From the NCBI GenBank assembly GCA_047967505.1, contig CM106539.1: a DNA stretch of 64,000 nucleotides; one strand, written 5' to 3'. The first letter of the stretch is position 1. The number at the start of each line of letters is the position of its first letter. Under the pieces are notes generated by a model that was not told the origin of the DNA, did no database searches, and worked only from the letters and a program-made list of their open reading frames with translations. The stretch is from Dipteris shenzhenensis. Taxonomy: Eukaryota > Polypodiophyta > Polypodiopsida > Gleicheniales. The translations under genes and the position numbers were made by a program. Shown piece by piece: positions 51,061-61,950 of the stretch.

Positions 51061-53030
51061 ATGACTTCAGTGAGCACCCCTTTCATATCTGTGTATTTCT
51101 AGGCCATACAGTCCTTGTACTCTCAAAGGAGGGTATTAAAGCATTCTCCTCGTTGGAGGTGAGATCATTGACAATGAATACTAGTTGGGGGTCCTGACCT
51201 TCTGGCACCAGGTTTACCTCCTTGTGACTCGGGTTGGGCCATCATTTCCTTGGAAGCACCCATCTTTCCGAGATCTCTTGGCCTATTGGTATAAGATCTT
51301 GCGATCCTCGATTCGATCCCTCGATTCGATCGTGTAGGCCTTGTAGTGGGCTGGTACCTGTCGTAGATCCTCCTTCTCTTCACCTTCATCTTCCACTACT
51401 TCGTGGGGGGTAGTCCTCTTGGCCCTAGTCGGGGCTTTTGGATATTGGGAGTTTTGGACCTGAAGGGGGCTCTTTCATGGCACTTATAGAGCCAACTGGG
51501 GAGGTTACCTTGCTTACCCTTGCTCCCCAATTAGAGAAGAATTCCTGATGGGCGGTAGTGGCACCAGCATATGCTAGCCACCAGTAGAGGTCTGATTTGA
51601 CCCATACTGTCCCCTTGCTTACCTTGCGGGGTTTGAGCATGTTGAACATCCTAAGGGGAACCACCGAGGTCAGCCTCTTGAGTTTGGGTGTTGTCACTTG
51701 GAACCCTATTCTCTCTGGGACATCAATGTTGGCCAGAATGTGCATCCAGTTTTGAGAGAATTCTAGCTCAGGGAGAGAGGCATACCAAAATTCATCAGAC
51801 TTCTCATCATCTTCCTTCCCATAAGGTTGGAATAGCTTCAAGGATGCTGTTTGGATGGTTGTGTCAAATTCTATGGCGGTGAATAGTTGTCCTGGGACAA
51901 AGGGTGGGTCTTGTACATGTGCAAGTCCACTTGCATGACTTGCTCCTCATGTTGCAAATAGATGTTGTCAGTGTATAGTGTTGGTAGGTTATGGGAATAG
52001 CCGCGTTAGTGTCATCACCTTCGAAGTATAGGCCTAACTTACTGATGGGAACCTTATGTAAGTTCTGTCCCTCCTCTAGCAATTGATCGGCCTTGGGGCT
52101 AGTAGGTCCTATGGGTAGGAATGGTCAATTCATCCAGTAGGATAGGTCTCGCCAGAGGGTGGGATTCTCTCTTAATAAGGAGGCGATTGGCATTTTTACC
52201 TCGATAGCGAGGAAGGCTGCAACTTGGCGCTATCACAGGGTTCCTGAGAGGTCTCTCTACCCACTGATAAAGCAAATCCTCAAAATCATAAAGGTCTCCT
52301 TCTTCATGTAGGTTCCACAATACTGGGTCCTCTTGGAACATCCGTTGCATCAAATCTGGAGCCTCTGACTTACTGAAGCTAGAACGTTTCTCTTCTTCTA
52401 CCCTTTCAGGCACCCTAAGCACCTTTTCCTCTCCGTGAGTGGTGAGGTGAGTTGGGTGGATGGTATCCAACCCTCTACTAGCCTTGAATCTATGCTCAAA
52501 CTTTTAATGGCATTCTCGTACCAAGCCTTGAGCCTCTATTACATATTGCTTTTCCAGGGCTGGGTCTGGATAGGTTTTGTCTGCAATGGCTTGTTTACAT
52601 TCGAGTATGGAGGTACACTCGGGTCACCCTAGGAGGAAGTTTGTCTGGAGGTAGAGGAGGTGGTGAGGGTGGCTGTCTCCTCATCGGAGCCATCTTAAAT
52701 GAGCACATGGTCGACCCCCTTGCCTACCCATATGGCCCTCTATTTGCGGTGGTTGAGACACCTCAAGATTTTGTGGTAGGGGCTCTTTATCCTTCCTTGC
52801 TTGTTTCTTCATTGCCCTACATATGCCTTTGGCCTACATCCTTGTGATGACCTTCAAGGGTACCACTACCACCTGTCCCTATTCAATACTTAGCAAGTTA
52901 AGGCTGGTGCTCTTAGGCGGGGTGATCGGAGTTGCTAGACTTCTCAAGGGACAATCCTTGAATAAATGTTCTATTTTGCACCCCACACACAAGGGTGTAG
53001 GGCCTGTCGTGTGTGGAATAGTTGGGGTAA
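51061..53030 (-). pseudogene. Gypsy gag-protease region, decayed
   Basis: Minus strand. The end nearest Copia B codes LCVGCKIEHLFKDCP, a gag zinc knuckle (near 52960-53000). Further pieces: RMFQEDPVLWNLHEEGDLYD and RPLRNPVIAPSCSLPRYRGK (52130-52400), and LPELEFSQNWMHILANIDVP (51700-51780). Precise gag and protease limits cannot be set. Confidence 0.55.
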
Positions 53031-53049
53031 GATCCCCCCTCGAGCTCAA

Positions 53050-54655
53050 TCCCAATTCCTGCACACCAAGTAGGTCTCTGAACTTGTGCAGCTTCTCTGC
53101 ACCCAATGCCTTCGTGAATATGTCAGCTACCTGATCCTTTGTGGTGACATAAACTAGATCAATAAAACCTACTAGAACCTTCTCCTGCACATAGTGATAA
53201 TGCACCTCAATATGCTTTGTTCTAGCATGATAGCCTAGGTTATTTGCCAAGTGTATACTGCTCATGTTGTCACAATAAATGACAACTGGCCCATCTATAG
53301 ACTGATGCATATCATAAAGTAGCTTATGCAACCAAGATGCCTCACATGCAGCCATTGTTGCACCCCTGTAGTCAGCCTCTGTGCTCGAGAAAGAAACTAT
53401 AGGCTATTTCTTGCTGCTCCAAAAGACTGCAACACTCCCAAAAGAGAACACATATCCACTAGTAGATCGTCTATCAAAAATACTACTAGCCCAATCAGCA
53501 TCAGTGTATCCATGCAACTGTATCTAAACCCCAGTCTCATAAAATAGTCCATACTGCAATGTGGACTTCACATACCTCAGTATGCGTCTAGCTGCATCCA
53601 AATGCAGTTTCCTTGGAGCTTGCATAAAGTGACTTACCAATTCAACAACATAGCTCAAATCTGGCCTGGCAATAGTCATATAAATCAAACTTCCTACTAT
53701 GCGTCTGTACATAGTAGGGTCTTCTAAAAGCTCACCTACATCTACGCTCAACTTCACATTCTACTCCAAAGGAAGAAATAGGCTTACAGCCTGTCATCCC
53801 ATATTTGGACAGCATGTCCAATCCATACTACCTCTGCAAGAGCCATATCCCACTTGCAGATCTAATCACCGCAATGCCCAAGAAGTAACGCAGCTCTCCC
53901 AAATCCTTCATCTCAAACTTCTACTTAAATAGCATTTTCACATGAAGGATATCTTCATCACTATCACCTGTGATGATCAAATCATCAACATAAATGACAA
54001 GCAGCATAATGCCTTTCTCTGTTTTTCTCACATAAAGTGAGAAATTTGCCTTGGAAATCTGAAAGCCAATAGTGACAAGATACTGTCCTATCTTGTCAGA
54101 CCATGCTCTAGGTGCTTGCTTCAAGCCATACAAGGCTTTCTTCAACCTGCAAACAAACTCAAGATGAAAAGCATGCACATAACCTAGTGGTTGCTCCATA
54201 TAGACCTCTTCTTGCAAATCACCATGCAAGAAAGCATTCTTTACATCCATCTGATGTAAAGACCATCCCTTTGATGCAGCCATAGCAATGACTGCTCTTA
54301 CGGTTGCCATCCTTGCAACCGGATTTAATGTTACTTCATAATCAATGCCATATGTCTGTGCATACCCCTTGACAACTAATCTTGCCTTGTATCTATTCAC
54401 AAAACCATTTGCATTGTGCTTCACCTTATAAACCCACTTGCAGCCAATTGCATTCTTGTCTTTAGGCAAAGGCACCAATTCCCATGTAGCATTTGCTTCC
54501 AAGGCATCCATTTCTTCATCCATGGCTTTCTCCCATTTTTCTTTTCTCATGGCTTGCTCAAAAGAAGTGGGTTCTGGTTCATGTATCACTTTGACCATAT
54601 AGGCATAGTGAATGGCTGTAAATCGCTTTGGTAGACCTGTGCAAAATAGGCTCAC
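53050..54655 (-). pseudogene. Copia B reverse transcriptase and RNase H
   Basis: WEKAMDEEMDALEANATWEL, HQMDVKNAFLHGDLQEEVYM, catalytic YVDDLIITGDSDED; after breaks [20 protein letters not shown]; RNase H YRGATMAACEASWLHKLLYD, NLGYHARTKHIEVHYHYVQE. TAG stops at 53761-53763 and 53404-53406 stand where Copia C has CAG. Confidence 0.88.
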
Positions 54656-55057
54656 TACTAGGTTCTCTCAAAACATCCCTTGTCTTCCTTACTCTAGGTG
54701 TAACAATAGAAGGAATACCCAACTCATCATCAAGGCTCTATTCTGAGCCACTGGATTCACCATCCACATAAGACTGACCTGCATTCACATCAACCATGGG
54801 CTGATCTACTTTCTCTTTTCCCTTTTGTGATACTTGCATACCACTATCTGCTTTGCTTTTAGGAGATTCTCTTGATCTCAATCTGCCTGTCCATGGCAAA
54901 GTATGTGAACCACTGCTAGACAACACTACAGGTCCACTAATATTTTGTGATTGCTGCTGTGAATTCTATGCAGCATTACCATTTTTTGCATCTACATCAT
55001 CAATCACATTAACTGGTTTATACCAGCTGCTCATCTCATCAAAAACAACATCTCTGC

Positions 55058-55841
55058 TCACTCAAAACTTACGAGTAGAAGGGTTATAGCATCTATACCC
55101 TTTCTGCTGCAGAGAATAACCAATAAAGATGCACTCTTAGCTTTTGGATCCAACTTGGATCTCAACTCATCTCGCACATGAACATAGGCAATGCAGCCAA
55201 AAACTTTCAAATGAGAAATATCTAGTTTTGTACCAGTATACCATTCCTTTGGCATCATGCCATGTATTGCTGCAGTGGGAGTCCTGTGCATTATGTAGAT
55301 TGTTGTAGTAATTGCTTTAGCCCAATAATAATCTAGCAGGTCTTTTTCATTGAGCATGGCACGAGATACCTCTCCAATATGCCTCTTTTTCCTTTCTACA
55401 AGTCCATTTTGCTATGGGGTATGATAGCATGATATTGCTGCTTTATGCCATGCTCTTGCAGGAACTTGTAAAACCATTTGAGATGTACTCTCCCCCTCCA
55501 TCTGACCTTAGGCATTTTATTTGCAGGCCTATTTCTTTTTCAACCATAGCTTTAAAAGCTTTGAAATGCCCAAACGCTTCACTTTTCTTTTTCATAAAAT
55601 ACACCCAAACTTTTCTGCTGTAGTCATCAATAAAAGTAACAAAATAATGACAGCCTCTAATAGATGCAGCTTTAGTAGTCCATACATCAGAGTGGATTAA
55701 TTCCAATGGCCTCTTACTCTCTTGAACATGTATAGGAAATGGTTTCCTTGCCTGTTTTCCAAATTGACAGGCTTCACATACCTTATGCATTTCTACAACC
55801 TTGAACTTAGGCAATCCTGCAACAATATTTTGGGCCTGCAT
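55058..55841 (-). pseudogene. Copia B integrase
   Basis: KVCEACQFGKQARKPFPIHV; LELIHSDVWTTKAASIRGCH; FIDDYSRKVWVYFMKKKSEA; LRSDGGGEYISNGF. A frameshift near 55440 separates the part DYYWAKAITTTIYIMHRTPT, IHGMMPKEWYTGTKLDISHL. Confidence 0.85.
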
Positions 55842-56013
55842 TAATTTAAGTTACTGTACATTAGCATGACCAATGCGTTTATGCTAGATATCAATATTTG
55901 CAACTACATCGGTCCCATGTGCAAACATTGCTGCACTCAATTCAGGCATCTCCGCATCCAACATAAACATCCTGCCCTTCTTCTTCCCTTTTGCTATCAA
56001 GCAACCTTTATTT

Positions 56014-57332
56014 TCATGTCCTTAACAAAGCATCCATGAGGATTAAAACTGACCTGCAAGCCCTACTCAACCATTTGACTAACAGAAACCAGGTTCTTGG
56101 TGATATTCGGGACATGAAATACATCAGAGAAGTATTTCTTTTTTCCATCCTGCATAGACAAAAGAATTTTACCAATCTACACAATAGGATGTGCAATATC
56201 ATCACCAGTCTCCACAAATCCTGGTCTTTCCATTTTCCTTGCATCCTGCATCCATTCTGCATGACCTGTCATGTGGTTTGATGCACCTGAGTCAACATAC
56301 CACACATCATTGCTTTCTTCTGCACTTGTCACAGAATTGGTCATGTGCTGCACCATAAACAGATGCTCATTTCTGTCATCACCCTGTCTACTAGAGGATG
56401 CATAATTGCCTTGTTGCAATTTTCCAGTCATGATGTCATTCTGCTTTTTATAGCAGTCTTTAACCATATGACCCATTTTACCATAGTAGTAGCATTCAAC
56501 ATTGTTGTTTGCATTTTGGCCTCTCTGCCATCCACCACGACCTCTTTGGCTCCCCCTGCCTCTAAAGTTACCACGTCCTCCTCCATAGGACTGGTTTTCT
56601 TGAATTTGCTGCATATTTTGATTTTTGCCACGGCCTCCAGATCGGCTTGCTCTACCTCTGCCTCTACCTCTTCCAGCATTTGAGTAGAATATTTGAGTAG
56701 AAGATAGTTTCTTTTGAAGTTCCTCCTGAAGAAGATGCACCACCATTTCTCTGCTCTTCAGAAATTAGAAGAGCAATCAAATCTCCAAAATGAGGAAAAT
56801 TCTCACAGACGGCAATGGATGTCCAGAACTGTGCATGATCCTTTCCTAGACCATTCAAGGTCATAGAAACTAAATCATCATCTTCCACTGGCGACCCAAT
56901 AGAAGCAAGTGCATCTGCAATCTTCTTCACCTTCATGTGGTAGTCATTGATGCTCATATTCTCTCTCTATACATTATGCAACTCCTACTTGAGCTACATT
57001 TTCCTGGCTTGCATATTTGTGCTATACATTTTTGTCAAAGTATCCCACGCCTCCTTCGACGTGCTTGCATCCTGAATATGCACAATCATAGAATCTAAAA
57101 TACTGATAGATAGCTAGTACATAACTTTTCTGGCTCTCTCATGCCAGCCTTTAAATGCCTGCAACTCCTGTTGATTGGGAACATTAGGAATAACTGGTTC
57201 TTGTTCAGCTCCAGTAATGAACTCCCAATAGCCTTTTCCCTTAAGGAAATTCGTCATTTTAAACTTCCATTCTTGGAAGTTGTTCTTGTCAAGCTTCTCA
57301 GTGACTATCTGTGAAAGAACATCAGATGCCAT
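56014..57332 (-). pseudogene. Copia B gag and protease
   Basis: MASDVLSQIVTEKLDKNNFQ then EWKFKMTNFLKGKGYWEF; MSINDYHMKVKKIADALASI; Gly/Arg-rich NAGRGRGRGRASRSGG; zinc knuckle CYYYGKMGHMVKDC, where the second Cys is Tyr; protease WYVDSGASNHMTGHAEWMQD. Three TAG stops within 56967-56996. Confidence 0.88.
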
Positions 57333-57870
57333 TATAGAACCCTACAAAAAATATTCTATCACTACAAAAAACACAACTTCTGCCTCACAAGGGCAAATCT
57401 GCAAAACTAACGAAAGTGGTATTTGACCACACAATCACTGCCTAGTGACGATTTTGCATCAACAGGCAATAAGAATGATTCTGTCACTCCCCATATCTCT
57501 ATGCACAGGCATACAATGCAATTTCTACGGTAACTTTTCACCGACCTGCAGAATAGTGGTCGCATAGCAAAAACAGGGCACTTTTCTTAGTGCCTGCGGA
57601 AAACTTCCGCCACCAAAACGACGGGCCTCGAATCAAAAAAATAATGTCACCAAGGGCTTCGCTTTCTCCCACAGCATATACTGCCCTCTCGCCGCACCGC
57701 GAAGGGCATCCCAATCTGAGACAGTGCACTCTTGCACTTTCTGGCTATGCTACCTGTAGAGATTTTCTCCCAAACTCGAAAAAGGAAAGCAACACTGATC
57801 CTCTTACCTAGACACCGCAAACTTGGTTTGCTTTCTTGAGCTCCTTACCACGAACCGAGCTCTAATATCA

Positions 57871-58226
57871 TGTGAAGAGAGTGGGAGAGAAGTAAGGAGT
57901 CTCACTTGCAGCTTTCTCACATACACAATGGGGGAATACACACAAAGGTGGAGGCTAAAAATAGTTTTCCTCTTCTTAGTTGTGAAAGCCAAAAGAACTC
58001 TCTTGGTACAAAAGAATAGGTGAACCCCTATATGTGGGTCTCAAACCAAACTCAGCTAACTAAGGTGGCATACTAACTGAGCCACTAACTAGAGTACATA
58101 AAGATAGCTATCATCTAGCTATTATTCATGGGCGGTGTACCAACCGCATCTGCAGCTAACAAATCGGTGACATAAATGCACAACAGTCACCCTGGCATAT
58201 CATGAGTGGAGCTTGATATCTCAACA
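57871..58226 (-). mobile_element. Copia B 5' LTR
   Basis: 356 bp. On the minus strand it starts TGTTGAGATATCAAGCTC and ends CTTCACA, next to the primer-binding remnant. Similar throughout to the 3' LTR of Copia C. Confidence 0.8.
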
Positions 58227-58655
58227 AGTGGTACAAGGAATAGGGTTGGCCCTCCCTTCAAAAGGTGACATGTATAAAAGGCCAAGTGGTTGACTTTGGT
58301 CTTCATTGTTGTATGCAACCTTTGAGAAATACAAGCTCTCTTCTTGCTCATGTGTTGAGATTGAGGTTTTTTTCTCTCATTGTTTGCCTTTGGTGTTTTC
58401 CATGACCCCCCTTCACCTTCTTCTCCTTCTCTATCCCCTTCCCTTCTTCCCCTCCCCTCCCCTCTCTCTTTCTCACCTCCTTCTTCTCGATGGAAACCCC
58501 ATTGCAACGACCCCGTAGGCAATCGAGTGACACAAGTAAAGGATCTACTATGCAATGCTCCCACAAGGAGCAAGAGTCAGGAGCTTCGTTGGCACATTTC
58601 TAGCACCCCTATGACATGTGTGTCTCCACCTAGCAATAGATCTTTGGCACCGCTG
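58227..58655 (+). mobile_element. Probable Gypsy LTR end with primer site
   Basis: Plus strand: TATA-like atgtataaaaggcc near 58270, and a site tggcaccgctgtcaggga near 58635 resembling the primer-binding stretch after plant Gypsy LTRs. No coding domain follows, so this is tentative. Confidence 0.4.
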
Positions 58656-59701
58656 TCAGGGAGATACGAGGTATGATTTTGCATTTGTTTAGCTTCCTCC
58701 CATAAACAACCCAATGCACATGTCCATAGACCTTATTAGTGGAGATTAGGAGTGAATGGAAAGTGGAAAAGAGTGAAGAAAGACTGATTTTAGAGTAGAA
58801 AAGCTTATTTTTAGGGTAGAAAAGCTTACTTTTAAACTTTTTGTCCATAAAGCCATTTCCATGAATTTGAGCTTGTTTTTTATTGTCTTTTGATGTTTGT
58901 TTATACAAGAAGGTAACTAGAATGATTGCTATGCTGTTTGTAGTGTCAAATCAAACTAAACACTCTTGAAAATGAAGATTGGAGTGGAATTTCAAAAGTG
59001 GTTTTGGGTGCTTGATAGTCCAACTTGTAGAAACCACTCACTTGTGTGCCAAAAATTAAGTTTTTGTGATGTTCTTTGTTTGTGGTAGGTAGTTTAGGTC
59101 CTTAACAACCCCCTATGCACACATACCTGGAACAAAACTTAAAGAACCACCAGGAATCATCAGAAGAGGGTCAGTGACACTGCATGTTCCCAGACATTCC
59201 CTAATCCAATGACCCATCGCCTTAGCGCACTATCCCACTAACCCGTCGCCTTAGTCTCTATCCTGCCGACATAACACATGTCACTCACCTAACCCACCGT
59301 TTTAATTATGATGTGTCAATCCTATCGGCCTAACAAGCATTGAGCTGGTGCCTTAACCATGATCCCTCTGACCGGTGCCATTCCGGTATCCTTGTGAAGC
59401 AAGCTATCCCACCAGTGGTTAACCCTATGACTATTGCGACATTTCCATCACGCGGACTTGAGTTATCTTAGTCACCCATTGCTTTTATGCTCACCCAATG
59501 GCATACCAACCCCAACACAACCCACCAACGCATGTCATGTGCTATCTCACCGACCATTGCCTTAATGCTATCCCTTTGACCCGACGGCATACAGCGAACC
59601 CTTTGACCGGAGGGATAGCTATGGGAACAAATTCTCTGACAACAAATACAGAACAAACTCTCTGACAAATTATGGTAGGGTGTAGTTTCGCAAGGATCTC
59701 G
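58656..59701. other. No gene; degenerate repeats
   Basis: No coding signal. From 59200 to 59640 there are loose repeats of the type taacccgtcgccttag, tatcccac and gaccggtgcc at irregular spacing of about 30-50 bp. Confidence 0.4.
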
Positions 59702-60001
59702 TGTAAAGAAAGAGGGAGAGAGATAGGAGACTCAAGTTCAGCTTTCTTCACAACACACAAAAGAGAGAGAGGACACAAGGTTGGAGGGTGAAGCCTTTCT
59801 TCACTTTTGCACACAACAACAATACAATAGAAGAGGGAAATACCCTATATGTCAAAACCTAGAATACGTGGTTCATATGTGAACCCAAACCAAAAACATA
59901 CGTGGTAGTCTAACTACACCACGAGTACAACTAACATAGGCGGTGACATAAATGATAGTCATCCAGGAGATATATCGGGGGTAGAGCTTGATATCTCAAC
60001 A
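59702..60001 (-). mobile_element. Copia C 3' LTR
   Basis: 300 bp. On the minus strand it starts TGTTGAGATATCAAGC immediately after the polypurine tract GAGGGGGAG and ends CTTTACA. The pol frame runs about 14 codons into it. The 5' LTR lies beyond the window. Confidence 0.85.
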
Positions 60002-61941
60002 CTCCCCCTCAAGCTCAAATCCATCTCACGTACACCAAGCAAGCTCCTAAATTTGCGAAGCTTCTCGGTACCCAATGCCTTTGTAAAAATATCAGCCACC
60101 TGCTCCTCAGTGCTGACATAGACAAGATCAATCTCACCAGCTAGAACCTTCTCTCTCACAAAGTGATAATGCACCTCAATGTGCTTCGTTCTAGCATGAT
60201 AAACTGGGTTATTAGCAAGCATGATGCTGCTAATGTTGTCACAATGAATGACAACTGCTGCATGAACTGACTGTCCCATATCTCCAAGTAGCTTCCGTAA
60301 CCAAGCTACCTCACATGCAGCCATTGCTGCACCCCTGTACTCTGCCTCTGTGCTCGACAAGGCAACTGTTGGCTGCTTCTTGCTGCTCCAACTGATGGCA
60401 CCACTCCCAAGGGAAAACATAAAACCACTAGTAGATCTCCTGTCTGAGACACTACCAGCCCAGTCAGCATCTGTGTATCCATGTACCTGTAATGCACACC
60501 CAGCTTCATAAAACAGTCCATAATGCAATGTGGACTTCACATACCGTAGTATGCGCCTAGCTGCATCCAAATGTGGCTTCCTCGGTGCCTGCATACACTG
60601 ACTCACCAGCCCCACAGCATAGCTCAAATCTGGTCTGGTTATAGTCATGTAAATCAAGCTACCTACTATGCGCCTGTACATAGTAATATCTTCAAGAAGC
60701 TCACCTATCTCTGCATTGAGCTTCACATTCTGCTCCAATGGAACAGAAATAGGCTTACAGCCTGTCATCCCATATTTGGACAGCATGTCCAAACCGTATT
60801 GCCTTTGCAACAGCCATATCCCACTCGGGGATCTAATAACCTCAATGCCCAAGAAGTAACGCAGCTCTCCCAAATCCTTCATCTCAAATTTCTGCTTCAA
60901 CAGCAGCTTCACTTCATTAATGTCTGCATCACTATCACCTGTAATAATCAAGTCATCAACATAGATGACTATAAGCACAATCCCTCTGTTTGTCCTTTTC
61001 ACATAAAGTGAAAAATCTGAATTGGAAATCTGAAATCCAATAGTGACAAGATATTGTCCTATCTTGTCTGACCATGCCCTCGGCGCCTGTTTTAAGCCAT
61101 ACAAGGCTTTGCGCAACCTGCATACAAAATCGGGGTGTGACTTATCCTCATAACCTTCTGGCTGCATCATATAAACCTCTTCCTGCAAATCACCATGCAA
61201 GAAGGCATTTTTCACATCCATCTGATGCAAAGACCATCCCTTTGCAACAGCCATAGCAATTACTGCTCTCACGGTTGCCATCCTTGCAACTGGGCTGAAA
61301 GTTTCCTCATAGTCAATTCCATATGTCTGTGCAAAACCTTTGGCAACCAATCTTGCCTTGTACCTGCTAACAGACCCATCAGCATTGTGCTTTACTTTGT
61401 AAACCCACTTGCAGCCAATAGCCTTCTTATCATGAGGCAAAGGCATCAAATCCCAAGTGTGGTTTGCATCCAAGGCAGCCATCTCTTCATCCATAGCTGC
61501 TTCCCAATTTTTATGCCCTGCTGCATCCTCAAAACATGTGGGCTCTGGCTCCTCTAGAACCTTGACCATATAAGCATAGTGATGTGCTGTATACCCATCA
61601 TATCTCAGCCTGTCAACTGGATACTTAATACGAGTGGACCTCCGTACAACTGGATCAGTTGCAGGCGTCTTTAAATCATGCCTGCTTTTCCTTGCACCAG
61701 GTGTAACAACAGAAGGAATCCCAAGTTCCTCATCAAGGCTCATTTCAGAGCCGCTTGACTCTCCATCAACATGAGAGCTACCAGCAGACACATCAAATAC
61801 TGGAGCATGGTCCACTTTTTCTTTTCCCTTATGTGATACCTGCACAACACTATCAGGACTACCATGTGACGATTCACTAGATCTCAATCTCCCTGTCCAT
61901 GCATTAGATCCACTAGTAGAGGACTCTCTGGGTCCACTCAA
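59959..61941 (-). CDS. Copia C reverse transcriptase-RNase H (second part of pol)
   Basis: About 660 codons open. Ser-rich linker; NWEAAMDEEMAALDANHTWD; GCKWVYKVKHNADGSVSRYK; QMDVKNAFLHGDLQEEVYMM; catalytic YVDDLIITGDSDADI; LSYAVGLVSQCMQAPRKPHL; RNase H GYTDADWAGSVSDRRSTSGF, STEAEYRGAAMAACEVAWLR, HCDNISSIMLANN, HARTKHIEVHYHFVREKV. All catalytic residues look intact. In the same frame as 61951-63426, separated by one TAA at 61948-61950. The original start lies upstream, in gag-pol. Confidence 0.92.
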   Translation of the reverse strand: MSGPRESSTSGSNAWTGRLRSSESSHGSPDSVVQVSHKGKEKVDHAPVFDVSAGSSHVDGESSGSEMSLDEELGIPSVVTPGARKSRHDLKTPATDPVVRRSTRIKYPVDRLRYDGYTAHHYAYMVKVLEEPEPTCFEDAAGHKNWEAAMDEEMAALDANHTWDLMPLPHDKKAIGCKWVYKVKHNADGSVSRYKARLVAKGFAQTYGIDYEETFSPVARMATVRAVIAMAVAKGWSLHQMDVKNAFLHGDLQEEVYMMQPEGYEDKSHPDFVCRLRKALYGLKQAPRAWSDKIGQYLVTIGFQISNSDFSLYVKRTNRGIVLIVIYVDDLIITGDSDADINEVKLLLKQKFEMKDLGELRYFLGIEVIRSPSGIWLLQRQYGLDMLSKYGMTGCKPISVPLEQNVKLNAEIGELLEDITMYRRIVGSLIYMTITRPDLSYAVGLVSQCMQAPRKPHLDAARRILRYVKSTLHYGLFYEAGCALQVHGYTDADWAGSVSDRRSTSGFMFSLGSGAISWSSKKQPTVALSSTEAEYRGAAMAACEVAWLRKLLGDMGQSVHAAVVIHCDNISSIMLANNPVYHARTKHIEVHYHFVREKVLAGEIDLVYVSTEEQVADIFTKALGTEKLRKFRSLLGVREMDLSLRGSVEISSSTPDISPG

Positions 61942-61950
61942 GGCTTGAGA

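Larger units (their letters stand above)
53031..57870 (-). mobile_element. Ty1/Copia element B, internal region (defective)
   Basis: Minus-strand gag-PR-IN-RT-RNase H, closely related to Copia C. A polypurine tract reads GAGCTCGAGGGGGGATC at 53031-53047, but no 3' LTR follows; Gypsy gag sequence begins instead. The primer-site remnant (gctctaatatca on the plus strand) is at 57859-57870, next to the 5' LTR. Confidence 0.88.
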
